Below are positions 14,161 through 25,329 of a stretch of 51,291 nt of DNA, in pieces. Every line of letters begins with the position of its first letter. Position 1 is the stretch's first letter. Source of the DNA: Amphimedon queenslandica. Its lineage: Eukaryota > Porifera > Demospongiae > Haplosclerida > Niphatidae. The stretch lies in assembly GCF_000090795.2 (NCBI RefSeq), contig NW_003546253.1:587485-638775 (forward strand). Reading direction: 5' to 3'. Position numbers and translations under genes: made by a program. The notes below the pieces were generated by a model, which ran no database searches, was not told where the DNA came from, and saw only the letters and a list, made by a program, of their open reading frames with translations.

Positions 14161-15184
14161 TTAATTGGAATCCTTCAGTAGCCAGACTTTCCTGCCATTG
14201 AGCTCTTGTACTTTACGATAGTTGAATGGTAATGGTGATTCTGAAGGTAGTGTTGACCACCTTTGGACTACATCATCAGGGACGCTCAGGATCTGGTGGA
14301 AGACAAACCACTGTACAACCTCGCTGCATGGTGGAGTGGTCAGTGAACCACCGTAATGCCAATAGGACTTGTTTGCTGGCAATAGCTGACTTGGGGTGAC
14401 CTAAGAATGGATGCATTCAGCATTACAGCAACAATGAAATACATTTGTTAACACTAGTGGAAGTACTACTATTGATTACTTTGATGATGAATTCTCATCA
14501 ACCTCTCAGGCAACAATACATTTGCTTCAATAGGATTGCATTAGATACAATGTTGATTTAGAAGTACAAGACATTTTTGCCTACCTCAATCTCAATCTTT
14601 TTGTCAACTTGAGGCACGTTTTTCAGTGCTTCCCACACCTCTCCTCCCCCTTGTCCCTTGGATCGTTTCAAAAGCACACCAAGAACAGCAAACTGATCAG
14701 GAGCATTTGGTACATTAGACGTAGGGCTTTCCTTCTCGTGCACAAAATGCAACTCGGCATCATATGAGCTCCCATCCACGAGGTGCTCAGAGCCACAGCC
14801 TGGCTGGTCTCCCCAGTGAAAATGAAACTGTCTCAATATATAAGCACCACCATAGGTAACAATGCTTGGAGCTGGCCCTGATGGGTCAAAGCGTAGGCTG
14901 TGACTGGTTCGTGTCCAGGTTCCTTTGAGCTTCTGCTCGTAGCCCTTGAGGATAAGCGGAGATATTTCAGGACTTTCTTTAGTGTCTTTTGTTGGTATGT
15001 CAATTGGAGATTGATTCAGGCCATTGCTTTGTGAATTTGGTAAGTGACACCAGCTCTCTTGATCTACATAATTCCAACTGGAGCAAGACATTTTGCCAAT
15101 AACTCCACTGGATATTATCCTCGACCTTAAGAATGCCTTGGAAGATAAATGACAAGAGGCTTTTAAAGAATGAAAGAGCAGCAT
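14161..15184 (-). CDS. Alpha-type carbonic anhydrase, possibly mitochondrial
   Basis: Two exons (14585-15184 and 14161-14400) encode about 279 residues of an alpha carbonic anhydrase, the zinc enzyme that interconverts CO2 and bicarbonate. The conserved blocks are QSPIDIPT, ILRQFHFHWG (first two zinc histidines), ELHFVHEKE (third zinc histidine), QFAVLGVLLK, and YWHYGGSLTTPPCSEVVQWFVF with the gatekeeping threonine region. All three histidine ligands are present, so it should be catalytic. From the first ATG the N-terminus (MLLFHSLKASCHLSSKAFLR) is basic, hydroxylated and lacks acidic residues, like a mitochondrial presequence. Starting at the second ATG (MSCSSWNYVDQ) would give a cytosolic form. 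There is no C-terminal membrane anchor. Vertebrate CA5 is mitochondrial, but I cannot assign orthology. Confidence 0.92.
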
Positions 15185-15311
15185 GATTCAGTAGCCACAC
15201 CCTTCTACCAGACTACCTCCCAGCAGTTATCGAGTAATTATTTAATACTATACATGTATGGTGGATAATGGTATATAGAATTATAGTGATATATATATAC
15301 ATGTACATATT

Positions 15312-17348
15312 TTAGTTCTTGTTCGTTCTACGAACCTTTGATTGTATGTCTTTCATTATATCTTCTGAACCTATGAAAATAAAAGCATATGCATCAATCA
15401 GCAAGTCCAAAAATACACTTAGTTATTGCATTACCTGGAGCCATCCTGTCAATGAACGCTTGCCTTCTCCGAATCTCAGCACTTCTTTGAAACGACAAGT
15501 TCTGCAATGGGAAAAATTTGTAATGCACAACATTACATGTACTAGTTATACATTGGATGCCAATGGGAGTTGATCCAATGGAGAACTTGTTAGAAAGCCA
15601 TTGTCTTCAGTCTGTAAATGCTTTGGGAGCTCTTTCGTTACTTTCATGCTGTTACTGCCTTTAGATGGAAAAGATTTTAATGCAGGAGAGTGAAGGGTGA
15701 GCTTATTCTCCTTGTCACTGTTTGTCAGAGGCTTCTTCGAGTTATTCATACTACAGCTAGTTCGTCCCTGTTGCTTTTGCTGTCTCTTTCTACTAGTCCG
15801 TTTGTGCTTTGGTGAAAATGACTCAACTGTGCAAAAAGAGTTGCTATGAAGAGAACTGACTCTCTGAGTATCTTCTTCCCCCCTAGCCTCTTTAGTGTGA
15901 TCTGTAGTGAATGTCTGTTGCTGATGAGGATCTATTTCTGTCTGACCAACTGTTAAAAAACTTTGAGCTAACATGTCAACAGACGAGGAGCGATTACCAA
16001 TCAAACTTGTGTCAATTTCATGAGAAACTAGTTTATCATTATTGCAACTAGTGAAACTACCATCAACAGGAGTATCGCCTTGAGAATGTGAATCTTTTAG
16101 ATGACATTCAGTAATATTTGAGGCTTCAAAGTCTGTCTCAGGATATCTTTCTTTTAACTGTGCAAGCCTCTCCATCATTCTTTTCAGTTGCTCCTCTTGA
16201 CTGGCTGATACTCTTGTAAATTCCTTCCTTAGCACATCAAAAAGTGAAACTATCTGTTCAGAGAAACCGTCTAACTTGCACTCAAGTTTATCCAGCTTTT
16301 CAGTGTGTGCCAAACACTGAGAACATACCTGTCAAGAAAAATTATGCTAATTCCACAGAGTTTGAGCCGAACTTATTGCTTAACCTCATCTAACTTCTCA
16401 TCAATTCCCTGTATCTTTAAACTGAGCTCATTGAAATTCTTATCAATGTCCTGTCTAGTGGAGAGACCAGTGCTCTGTGCCAAAGCAACTAGCTCCTTTA
16501 GCTCTCTGGTATGCTCACTAAAAGCTATAAAAATAAATTAGGAGGAGTTTCATACTCTTCATGATAGTATCATAGTTTATTTTTAATGCCAATACTAACT
16601 ATTTTGGTAAAATGTGATGTGCTCCTGAAAGTCAGATTTTAATGCTTCTTTTAACTCAGTCACAGTTGAAATTATCTATACAAATATTAAAAGCATTAAG
16701 TATTAAATACTTACTTGTTTCTTAGACTCTTCTGTTACTTTCACAACTTCATCAATGACAAGATTCCTTATATTAACCAGATATCATTATACATGGTTTC
16801 TTACTCTCTCTCCTTCTCATTAATCATACCTCTCTTCTGCTTCTTTTCGTTCATCTTTCCATTTTTGGTAGACTGATCTCGTATCTTTGTCTTTAGTACC
16901 TTCATCTCTCTCCATTGATTCTTGAGCAGCAATATATCTCATGTAATACTTTGAAAACTGAAACAGCAATAAAATGAACATAATAATAAATAATAATTAC
17001 TTTTCGAGCTCCATTGCCAGCCGCTGTGTTCTGATGTGAATAATTTAAATGCGGGGTTTTATCAGTCATGACTAACGGCTCTCTTCTCTCTCCATCAGTG
17101 AAAATATTATCTATTATAAAATATTTATAAATAAACTCAATAGCACCTGTACTTGATTCAAAATTTAATGGTGGTTGAGAGAACAGGTCTAAAGACTTCT
17201 GACTGTACTGACTGAGCTGTGTATTGCTATCACTAGTACTCATTGAGCTGGAAAAGGATCCTGAGTGACGGTAAGAGAGGTCTGGCTCATTATTTTGATA
17301 AAGTATCCCAGGAGAAACTTTGTTCAGTATCATGCTATTTCCGTTCAT
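15312..17348 (-). CDS. Coiled-coil protein with disordered tail, unidentified
   Basis: Eight exons in phase encode about 540 residues. Exon 1 (to 17348) is Ser-rich (NTQLSQYSQKSLDLFSQPP). Exons 2-5 give charged helices (QKWKDERKEAEER, VIDEVVKVTEESKKQ, TELKEALKSDFQEH, ELKELVALAQSTG). Exon 6 (15552-16328) continues the coiled coil (KLDKLECKLDGFSEQ, EEQLKRMMERLAQLKERY) and then becomes a Ser/Thr/Gln-rich tail with a basic patch (KHKRTSRKRQQKQQ). A 50-bp intron then skips the apparent stop at 15546 to reach exon 7 (15435-15501, RSAEIRRRQAFIDRMAP) and exon 8 (15312-15370, ending RRTNKN). Domain order (short SQ-rich N-terminal motif, central coiled coil, disordered tail) resembles the meiotic Mer2/IHO1 family, but the similarity is too weak to name. 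The gene is divergent from the next one by 89 bp. Confidence 0.75.
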
Positions 17349-17437
17349 CACCGTAAAACATCCTTGTTTTAATTGCCATAGTAACAATATAAATTACGGA
17401 GGGTATCCTGTAAGTTATTATAAGTTATGAATGAAAA
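17349..17437. promoter_or_regulatory. Bidirectional promoter between the coiled-coil gene and haspin-linked exons
   Basis: The two start codons are 89 bp apart on opposite strands. The gap is AT-rich with no obvious GC box. The promoter call rests on geometry only. Confidence 0.4.
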
Positions 17438-18052
17438 ATGGCAGAAAAGAGGGCATATAGGAGAGGCCCAGCAAAGCCTTGGAGCACCAGAAAAGTGGTC
17501 ATGCTGAAAGCTGACAGAAAAAAGTTGTGAGTCTTTGCATGGATGAGTATTAAATATTATTTTAAAATAAAATGCCTGCTTCAATAGTGATGCATCTCCA
17601 GAACTGAGCCCGTTCTCAGCTTTGTTGCAATCCAGAGAAAAGTATGTCTGCACTGCACTTTTCTTTTGTGATAATTATTTCAAAGGAAAAAAAAATCTGC
17701 TGCTGATTGTGATGGAAGCTATACAGATACAGTGCCCATACCTAGCAAATCTCTTTGTGAAGAAGAGAAAATTGTGGAAAGCAAAGAGGAGAGTGTTGAT
17801 GAAGCTGAAGAAGATGAAAAACAAGGAGGGAACGAAGATACTGAAGTAGAGAATGCAGAGGAGGAAGGACTTAAAGATGCATTTGATGATAATTTTTTAA
17901 TCAAAGCTTGCTCGGTTGTAGCTTTAACTAAATTAAAATCTCTTAACCTCTCAGTGATACAAGAAGAGGAGGGCATTTTACCTGGTGAAACTATGACCCC
18001 TATATCATCTACTCCGATAAACAGGAAAAGGTTTGTGCTTATAATACAGTAA
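17438..18052 (+). CDS. Basic then acidic N-terminal exons, probable nuclear start of haspin
   Basis: Three exons (about 17438-17528, 17590-17641, 17720-18032) join in phase. The start is MAEKRAYRRGPAKPWSTRK followed by LKADRKKF, a basic segment. SPELSPFSALLQSRE follows, then a strongly acidic stretch (EEEKIVESKEESVDEAEE...) and a Ser/Thr-Pro motif region (MTPISSTPINRK). Exon 3 ends in phase 2, and the exon at 18697 is also entered in phase 2, so these exons can splice straight into the haspin coding region and skip the exon at 18319. A basic nuclear N-terminus, an acidic/disordered middle and CDK-like sites would suit haspin, whose vertebrate N-terminus is also basic. Alternatively this is a separate small gene ending at a stop near 18100, with an AATAAA at about 18114. 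Confidence 0.55.
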
Positions 18053-18318
18053 TAACAAATTGAACTGACTTTGCACTGACTTTTTGCAGTGTAGTATAGC
18101 TATTAAAAGGTGTAAATAAAACCATACGGTGAGCTAGTGTGAACACAGCTGTAGTTTGCAGCATTTTATTAAGTATCTATGCTTGTAGGTTTGCATTTTC
18201 CCGGGTGAATGGGCGGGTAGCTGGAAATGAAGGATAAATGCGTGGGTGACTTTTGCGGGCTAGGCAAAATGGCATAAAAGCGTTTAGCTTCTACAAAACT
18301 TGTAAAAAGGATAAAGAA

Positions 18319-19019
18319 ATGAGGTTCTTCTACAGACTGAAAGCCACTACATTGGCTCTGTTCTTTCTACACACGATAATAGTCTTCTCTTGTACGTACG
18401 TGTTCTGCTCTTCGTACAACTGCGGTGGTCGTCACGGGGGATGTGAAAACCGCCTGAATCGAGAGCTAATGCTCCAAGACCCTCACAAGAAGGCGCAAGG
18501 AAGCCTGGAAAATAAAGAAATTTACAAATCAAAAGAGAAAGAGACTCTGCCTAAGCACAGACATGTTAAAGGAAACCTCAGAAAACCAGCTAATAATGCT
18601 TTTATGTAAGATTAGATCTACTATTGTAGTAAATGCCATCATCACTGATGCAATGCATGAAATAATGCTTTATTTGTTATTATTTTTATTTTACAGTTTT
18701 GCTGGTGGTGCTGGTTGTCCCATTATCCAGAGTCCATTGATAGTAAGTATAACGATTATCTGCTTTCAACGCCCACTCGCTTGATTTAAGTCGATTAACG
18801 TATTATCGTTTAGTCTAGTCTATAGCAATTGCATTGTTAGCTGTTGCATTGTTAAGATAAATGCATTATCTCTCACGCATAATTATGTGTCTTCGTCCTT
18901 CCTGTTATGCTACACTTTCCTCTTTGTCCCATGAACTTCTTTATCTTTTGTCTCTTTGACATCTCTCTCTCTCTTTCTCTCTCCCCCTCTCTCTCTTCCT
19001 CTCTCTCTCTCTCCCTCTC

Positions 19020-19050
<31 letters not shown>

Positions 19051-22000
19051 TCCTTTCCTCTCTCTTGCTCCTCTTTCTCTTCTCCTTTCTTTTCATACCT
19101 TAGGATTATCTCTCGCCAGACGTCCGTGCCTCACTGACTGTAAGAGAAAAGATACTGGCTCTCTCAAATCAGAATGACATCATCCCAATAGAGGACTTCT
19201 TCACTCCAGTGTAAGTATAATAGTGTGCTACTGCTATGCATTATAATCACGTGATACTTTTAGGATGAAGCGTACATTACAAAAATTAGGTGAAGGCGTT
19301 TTCGGAGAAGTATTTAGTTGCTACACACCCGAAGGTGATGGGCTGGCAGTGAAGGTAATGCAAGGGTGTGGGATGGTATTTGGACAATGTTTACTCGTTC
19401 ACACAAACTTCGTTTCTTTTCCCTTCTCTTTATAATTGATGTACACACACAAATTCTCATATGACAACACACACGATTAAAGATTATGCCCATTGAAGGC
19501 AAAGAATTGATTAACGATGAAAAACAGAAGACCTTTGAGGAGATACTGCCAGAGATGGTCATATCAAAGTAATGAATAATTAATTTGGTTTTATGTATGC
19601 AAACAACACCCATTGTAGAGAACTTAGTCATCTGGGCCAGTCAGAAGTAAGCACAAATATTTATAAATTATTATTTAAATTTTGCTAGGATGCAAGATAT
19701 TATACAAAAAATTTTGTTCAACTTTACAAGTGAGTACAATTTAATGATCATGATGATGCATATTGGTGTCCTTATGCTATGTGGAAAGTTTGAGATGTTT
19801 TTGACAAATAATTTTCAAGTTATGAGCATTTAAAAAATTCCCAAGCTATAGCATAGCCCTTGATTTTTTCCAAAAAATAGCACCAAAACACTCCAAATTT
19901 TTATTACATTTTCTGATAGATATTGATGTCCTTATGCTATGTAGAAGGTTTGAGGTGATTCCAATAAAAAATTTTCAAGTTATAGTTATTTAAAAAAAAC
20001 AGGTCATATTTTGAAATTACCCAAGGCATAACCCATGGTTTTTTTCCAAAAAATGGCTCTAAAATCATCGCAAATTTTTGTTATATTTTTTGATACATAT
20101 TGATGCCCTTATGCTACGTAAAAGTTTAAGGCAATTTCGATAAAAAATTTTCAAGTTCTGGTCAATTTTTAAAACGAACAATTTTTTGAAAAATACCCAA
20201 GGCTATAAAAAAAACCATGGGCTATAGCCCATGGTTTTTTTCAAAAAATGGCTCTGAAATCACCCCAATATTTTATTAAATTTTCTAATACATATTAATG
20301 TCCTTATGCTATGTAGAAAGTTTGAATCAATTTCAATAAGAAATTTTCGAGTTATGGTCATTTCAAAAACGGCTGTTTTTTGAAAAATACCCAAGGCTAT
20401 AGCCCATGGTTTTTTCCAAAAAATGGCTCTGAAATCACCCCAAAATTTTATTACATTTTTTGATACATATTGATGTCCTTATGCTGTGTAGCAAGTTTGA
20501 GGTGATTCCGACTTCAATTTCTCAAGTTACGACCATTTTAAGAAAACGCCCAAATTCTGAAAAATACCCAAGGCTATAGCCCATGGTTTTTTCTAAAAAA
20601 TGGCTCTGAAATCACCCCAAATTTTATTACATTTTTTTGATACATATTGATGTCCTTATGCTGTGTAGCAAGTTTGAGGTGATTCCAACTTCAATTTCTC
20701 AAGTTACGACCATTTTAAGAAAACGTCCAAATTCTGAAAAATACCCAAGGCTATAGCCCATGGTTTTTTTCAAAAAATGGCTCCAAAATCACCACAAATT
20801 TTTATTACATTTTCTGATACATATTGATATCCTTATGCTATGTAGAAAGTTTGAGTCAATTCCGATAAAAAATTTTCGAGTTATGATCATTTTAAAAAAC
20901 GGGCCATTTTTTGAAAAATACCCAAGGCTATAGCCTATGATTTTTTCCAAAAAATGGCTCTGAAATCACCCCAAATTTTTATTACATTTTCTGATACATA
21001 TTGATGTCCTTATGCTCTGTAGAAAGTTTGAGTCAATTCCGATAAGAAATTTTTGAGTTATGGTCATTTTAAAAAACGAGCTGTTTTTTAAAAATACCCA
21101 AGGCTATAGCCCATGGGTTTTTCCAAAAAATGTCTCCGAAATCACCCCAAATTTTTATTACATTTTCTGATACATATTGATGTCTTTATACTGTGTAGAA
21201 AGTTTGAGGCAATTCTGGTAAGAAATTTTCGAGTTATGGTCATTTTTAAAAACGGTCTATTTTTTGAAAAATACCCAAGGCTATAGCCCATGGTTTTTTC
21301 AAAAAATGGCTCCAAAATCATCTCAAATTTTTATTACATTTTCTAATACATATTGACGTCCTTATGCTATGTGAAAAGTTTGAGCTGTTTCCGACAAATA
21401 ATTTCCGAGTATGAGCATTTTTTTAATTTTTGAAAAAAAAAGCAAAAGCCCAATAAATAAGCCAATAAATAAATAAGCAAAAAAAAACTTAACACCAGGA
21501 GTCTATAGGCTCCTGTACTGACGATGCTTATTTTTAATTTTTAAAAATGGCTTCATAATGATGACCTTGAGCTGATTCTAGCTGAATCTAGCATTTTAAA
21601 ACTAGTCCAATTAGGCTACAGTACTATCATCATCATTGTGTGTTTGTTATCCTCAGACTGGGTATTGGCAAAGGGAAGTATCCTGAGTTTCTCATTAATG
21701 CTTGGGACAATTGGGACGAGAAAGAAGAGAGCGATAATGACAGACCAGGTATATATACAAATTCTAACTGATATTATTAAAATAAAATAATAGTAATAAT
21801 ATAATAATAATATATTAATAGTAATATTGATACATGTTAAATTGATGCATATTTTTTCAGATGTATTTAGTCCCAAGCAGCTCTACGTTATGTTTGCTTT
21901 TGAAAACTCAGGCTGTGCCTTAGAAGCTTTTACGGTTAGCCAATAAATTTTACTATAATTTTTGTCTTAAGAATTGATGACACTCTTGAAAATAAATAAT

Positions 22001-25000
22001 GATGATTATTTTTTATAATTAATAGTTTCATAGCAAAAGAGAAGCAATGAGTGTTCTAGCACAGATTGCAGCTACATTAGCTGTTGGGGAAGCAGTAAGA
22101 ATTATAATTAATATTTATTATTATTATTATTAATTAAACCACAACAAGATCTATTGGTATGTAGACATCTACCGTAAATGTTCAAATAAAGGTCCAGGCA
22201 TTAATTTTTTTGCAGGACAAAAAAATTGCAAAAATAAAATTAAAAAAAAGTTTAAACTGGAATTCAAACTCCTGGCTCAAGGATCATTGAACTTAGCCTG
22301 ACAAGTTAGGCCATTTGGGACACTTTAAACCAGATGGTACCTATATTGAATAAAGTATGCGTGGAGATTATTCATATCAGGCATTTATTTAAGCTATGCC
22401 TTTATTTGAACATTTACAGTACCCTTGCTTATAGGCAGGGGCGTAGCTGGGAAGGAAATGATGAGAGGGTTCAGAGATAAATGGCGCGCGAAGCGCGCCG
22501 AAAATTTGGCCACACCCCTTTTTAGCGTTCGTATAGTGCACTAAAATAGCATTTTGCGTATTTTAAAGCAACAAAATCTTACATTTTCAACAATGATTAC
22601 TATAAAATGAGTGTTTTGCTTCTGTCTACTTCTTATTTCTTGTACATTTACTGCTGTGCAATGTATTGTAAATGATTACAAGGTAGCTAATTTTTATTAC
22701 TAGGTGGTAAGTAATAAAACAAACAATGAATATCATTATCTACAACAATTGATGGGGGGGCCCAGGCCCCTGTAGGCCCCCCCTCAGATACGCCCCTGTT
22801 TATAGGCTCACCCCTCTTTCTTCTAATGTACATATAGTTAATGTTTGATTAAAAAGGTATGATCACCACTAAATATGTCGCAAGACAACCAATACAATTC
22901 CATAAAAAAGAATTATATCCAATCATAACAAGCAATGTTTACACTCTAACCAAAACTACAAATCAGGACTCTTTGATATTAAATTTAAATTTTATAGAGG
23001 TGTACTAAAGTGTGTGATCACGTACATTAAGGAGTAACTATGTTGTGTGGGTGTGTGATATGACAGTCTGTGTGGGTGCAAACTTCAGGTGGTAGTGTGA
23101 ATGTGAGAAATTACTTTGAAATATTAGGAATAATAGATTTTCCTTATAAAGGGTAGCATTTTTACCAGCAGCTGTTTAAACTAGCAAGAAATAACCATCA
23201 ACTAATATTTTTAAAGCAATAATTAAGATATTTAACAGAAGAGAGTAAAAGCCACTTTTAAAATTTTTAGCATGTAACTATAAAATTAGTATCTAGGGAA
23301 AGAACATTTACAGGCACACAAAGAAGCTTACCATATCATACATTACTATGGTAACAGATCAGGTTAATGTCCATCCTTAAATATCCTTTCATGTTACATG
23401 ATATACACTTCACTACAACCTTCATCAATCATAAATGATGATCTGCTATTACGTGTGTGTACAATTATAGTTTACATTGCATAATTTAATATCCTGTCCT
23501 AGTGTTGATATAATACTCAATTACGGAAGACTCAATCACTACCAACACTGTACACACACTACCTTAACACTACACAGCCCCAGACAGTCTGCTCTCCAAT
23601 TGTTGTCTGTTTAATGGAGTGGGAGTAATAACAGTTTTTAATGACAGCTTATAAAGCTTGAGTAAACTCTACCTCACCCTTTTGCCTTTTTTGCTGATTT
23701 ATCACGTACACATATCGAGCCTTTTGTTTCTACTTATTTTATCCACCATTCAACTAACTCTACCATTAATCTCTTTATAGTAATTTTATTTTCATTTTCT
23801 CTCTCTCTCTTTCTTTGAGGCTCTCAAGTTTGAACATCGTGACATGCATCGAGGGAACATCCTAGTGAGACGTACTAAAGAAGAGAAGATGGTTTTTGTC
23901 ATTGATTCTCATAAATATGTACTTCCATCTGAAGGAGTACACGTAACAGTCATTGATTACACATTATCAAGACTATCACAAGGTAATAATAATAACTTAA
24001 TTGTAGTGACAATACTAGTCATTTGCTCTATCAAATAACACTAATAAGATATCATTGTGAAGCTGCTGATTTTCAAGCCTTTTTTTGGTAAAAGCACCAA
24101 AAACAACAGTTTTTGGTCAAAATTTGCTTAAATCTATAGACAGTCATTTTTCATCACTAATAATTTGATTTAATAATGACTTAACCGAACTCTGTCCACT
24201 GACCACAACAACCTGTTGTAGTAGGATTGTGGTGACAAACACACACACACACTGTAGTATCTGCATATGGAGGAGGCAGGAAATATTTTGAAGAGCAATA
24301 ATTAGTGGTTTAATAGTGAGACTGATACACAAGTTTGTGCTGGATTGATAAAGAAGTCCCTCATTGGATATTCCATCCTTAAATGGCTCACTAAGAGTTT
24401 GTTGTTCATTATTTATTGTAGATAAGGTTGCGGTTGAATCACCACAGCAACATAGTGTGTAGCATTAGAATTTACAAATCATCAATCAGTTATGCTTTCA
24501 ATATAAAAGTCCCCATTGGAGTCAGAGTGACTGCAGTATCATTATTTCTATCAGCATTAATTTGTAGAATAAACACTAAACTTACTAGACATAAGAGTGA
24601 GCATCGCTATAGAAAGAAGTGAAGATTATATTTAACGTAACCTTTTAAACTTTTTACCATATAAAGTCCACATGCATGGGGTCATTGCAAACATACATGC
24701 ATATATGTACATTGCTAGGATATGATCTTTTATGGTCATTTCAGGTAGCTGTACTTCATATAATGATCTCAATAACCTTCCATGGCTATTCAAAGGACAC
24801 GGCGGGATACAGCACGACACTTACTTAAGAATGCGAAATGCAACCAAGTGAGTTCATACAATAAGATAAAGAGAAAAAAACTTATTTCTATTACTATTAT
24901 TATTTTAGGAGTGATTGGTCAAAGTTTGCTCCCAGAACCAATGCCTGTTGGCTGTATTACATAGTCAATAAAATGGCCATTAAAAGTCGAGTGAAATATG

Positions 25001-25143
25001 TGACAAGGGCTCAGATACAGGCTGCCTTTGAGCCACTAGTGAATCAGTTTTTAAACTACGACTCTGCCAAGGACATATTTCTTGAATATTTCTCCAATCC
25101 TAGCCCTCTTAGCTTCGAATCCAAAAAATTAAAAAGAAACTAA
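18319..25143 (+). CDS. HASPIN: Haspin-type histone H3-Thr3 kinase
   Basis: The kinase phosphorylates histone H3 Thr3 at mitosis to recruit the chromosomal passenger complex. Kinase exons run from 19105: LQKLGEGVFGEVFSC (glycine loop), LAVKIMPIEGKELIND (catalytic Lys), KTFEEILPEMVISKELS, a short exon at about 19690-19729 (DARYYTKNFVQLY), then YPEFLINAWDNWDEKEESDNDRP, QLYVMFAFENSG, LAVGEAALKFEHRDMHRGNIL (catalytic loop), VTVIDYTLSRLSQ (DYT in place of DFG, as in all haspins), LPWLFKGHGGIQHDTYLRM, and FAPRTNACWLYYIVNKM. All catalytic residues are present. The first exon given here (18319-18606) encodes a signal-anchor-like MRFFYRLKATTLALFFLHT and is odd for a chromatin kinase; the exons at 17438-18032 are a competing 5' end. 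Two introns are occupied by a repeat array and by two MITEs. Confidence 0.93.
18961..19085. repeat. CT-rich simple repeat in a haspin intron
   Basis: This imperfect (CT)n tract with interspersed CC, TT and TC steps lies immediately upstream of a splice acceptor. The overlapping serine/leucine frames are artefacts. Confidence 0.9.
19735..21425 (-). repeat. Tandem array of ~10 copies of the ~177-bp repeat (subfamily A)
   Basis: About ten head-to-tail copies can be counted from the recurring GATACATATTGATGTCCTTA at roughly 19755, 19915, 20092, 20288, 20462, 20640, 20817, 20994, 21170 and 21346, a period of 158-198 bp. Each unit also has AAGGCTATAGCCCATGG, AAAAAATGGCTC, ATTTTTATTACATTTTCTGA and a TTTCGAGTTATGGTCATTTT-type end. 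At about 20212 the core is a perfect 20-bp palindrome, CCATGGGCTATAGCCCATGG. The array fills one intron between kinase-domain exons. Confidence 0.95.
22172..22419. mobile_element. Tc1/mariner-type MITE (248 bp, TA target duplication)
   Basis: The left end CCGTAAATGTTCAAATAAAGG and the right end are inverted repeats of 21 bp with one mismatch. Both are flanked by TA (22170-22171 and 22420-22421), the target duplication of Tc1/mariner transposases. The interior is AT-rich with no coding capacity, so this is a non-autonomous element inside a haspin intron. Confidence 0.85.
22436..22798. mobile_element. hAT-type MITE (363 bp) with 8-bp target duplication
   Basis: The element begins CAGGGGCGTAGCTGG and ends CAGATACGCCCCTG, giving CAGGGGCGTA terminal inverted repeats. 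It is flanked by CTTATAGG (22428-22435) and TTTATAGG (22799-22806), an 8-bp duplication with one mismatch, typical of hAT elements. It is GC-richer than its surroundings, with a GCGCGCGAAGCGCGC segment near the left end and a G/C-rich hairpin near the right end. No coding capacity. It starts 16 bp after the neighbouring MITE ends. Confidence 0.9.
22807..23820. other. Remainder of the large haspin intron, no feature found
   Basis: This is AT-rich intronic sequence between the hAT MITE and the exon beginning ALKFEHRDMH. I found no open frame with protein-like composition, no further terminal inverted repeats and no copies of the ~177-bp unit. A CT-rich tract precedes the acceptor. Confidence 0.5.
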
Positions 25144-25329
25144 CATCAAAAATTCATAATCGCAGTCTTCGACAATCCTAAACTTCTGATTATTATAGTG
25201 CTATGTATCATCATGATCATCATCATTATTATTAATATTATCACTATCTATTAATCATTAACCACTTGAACAAATTTTATAATAAATGCTGTGTTATTTA
25301 ATTAATCATTATTATTATTTATTAATCAG
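25144..25329. other. Convergent gap HASPIN / GPS1
   Basis: This 186-bp, very AT-rich gap lies between two convergent stop codons and has ATT/ATC trinucleotide runs. It must hold both 3' ends. Confidence 0.5.

Noticed and set aside
19735-21425. Regular repeats that could suggest a CRISPR array
   Set aside because: The units are about 177 bp, directly adjacent and lack unique spacers, and the host is an intron of a eukaryotic gene. It is a satellite-like tandem array.
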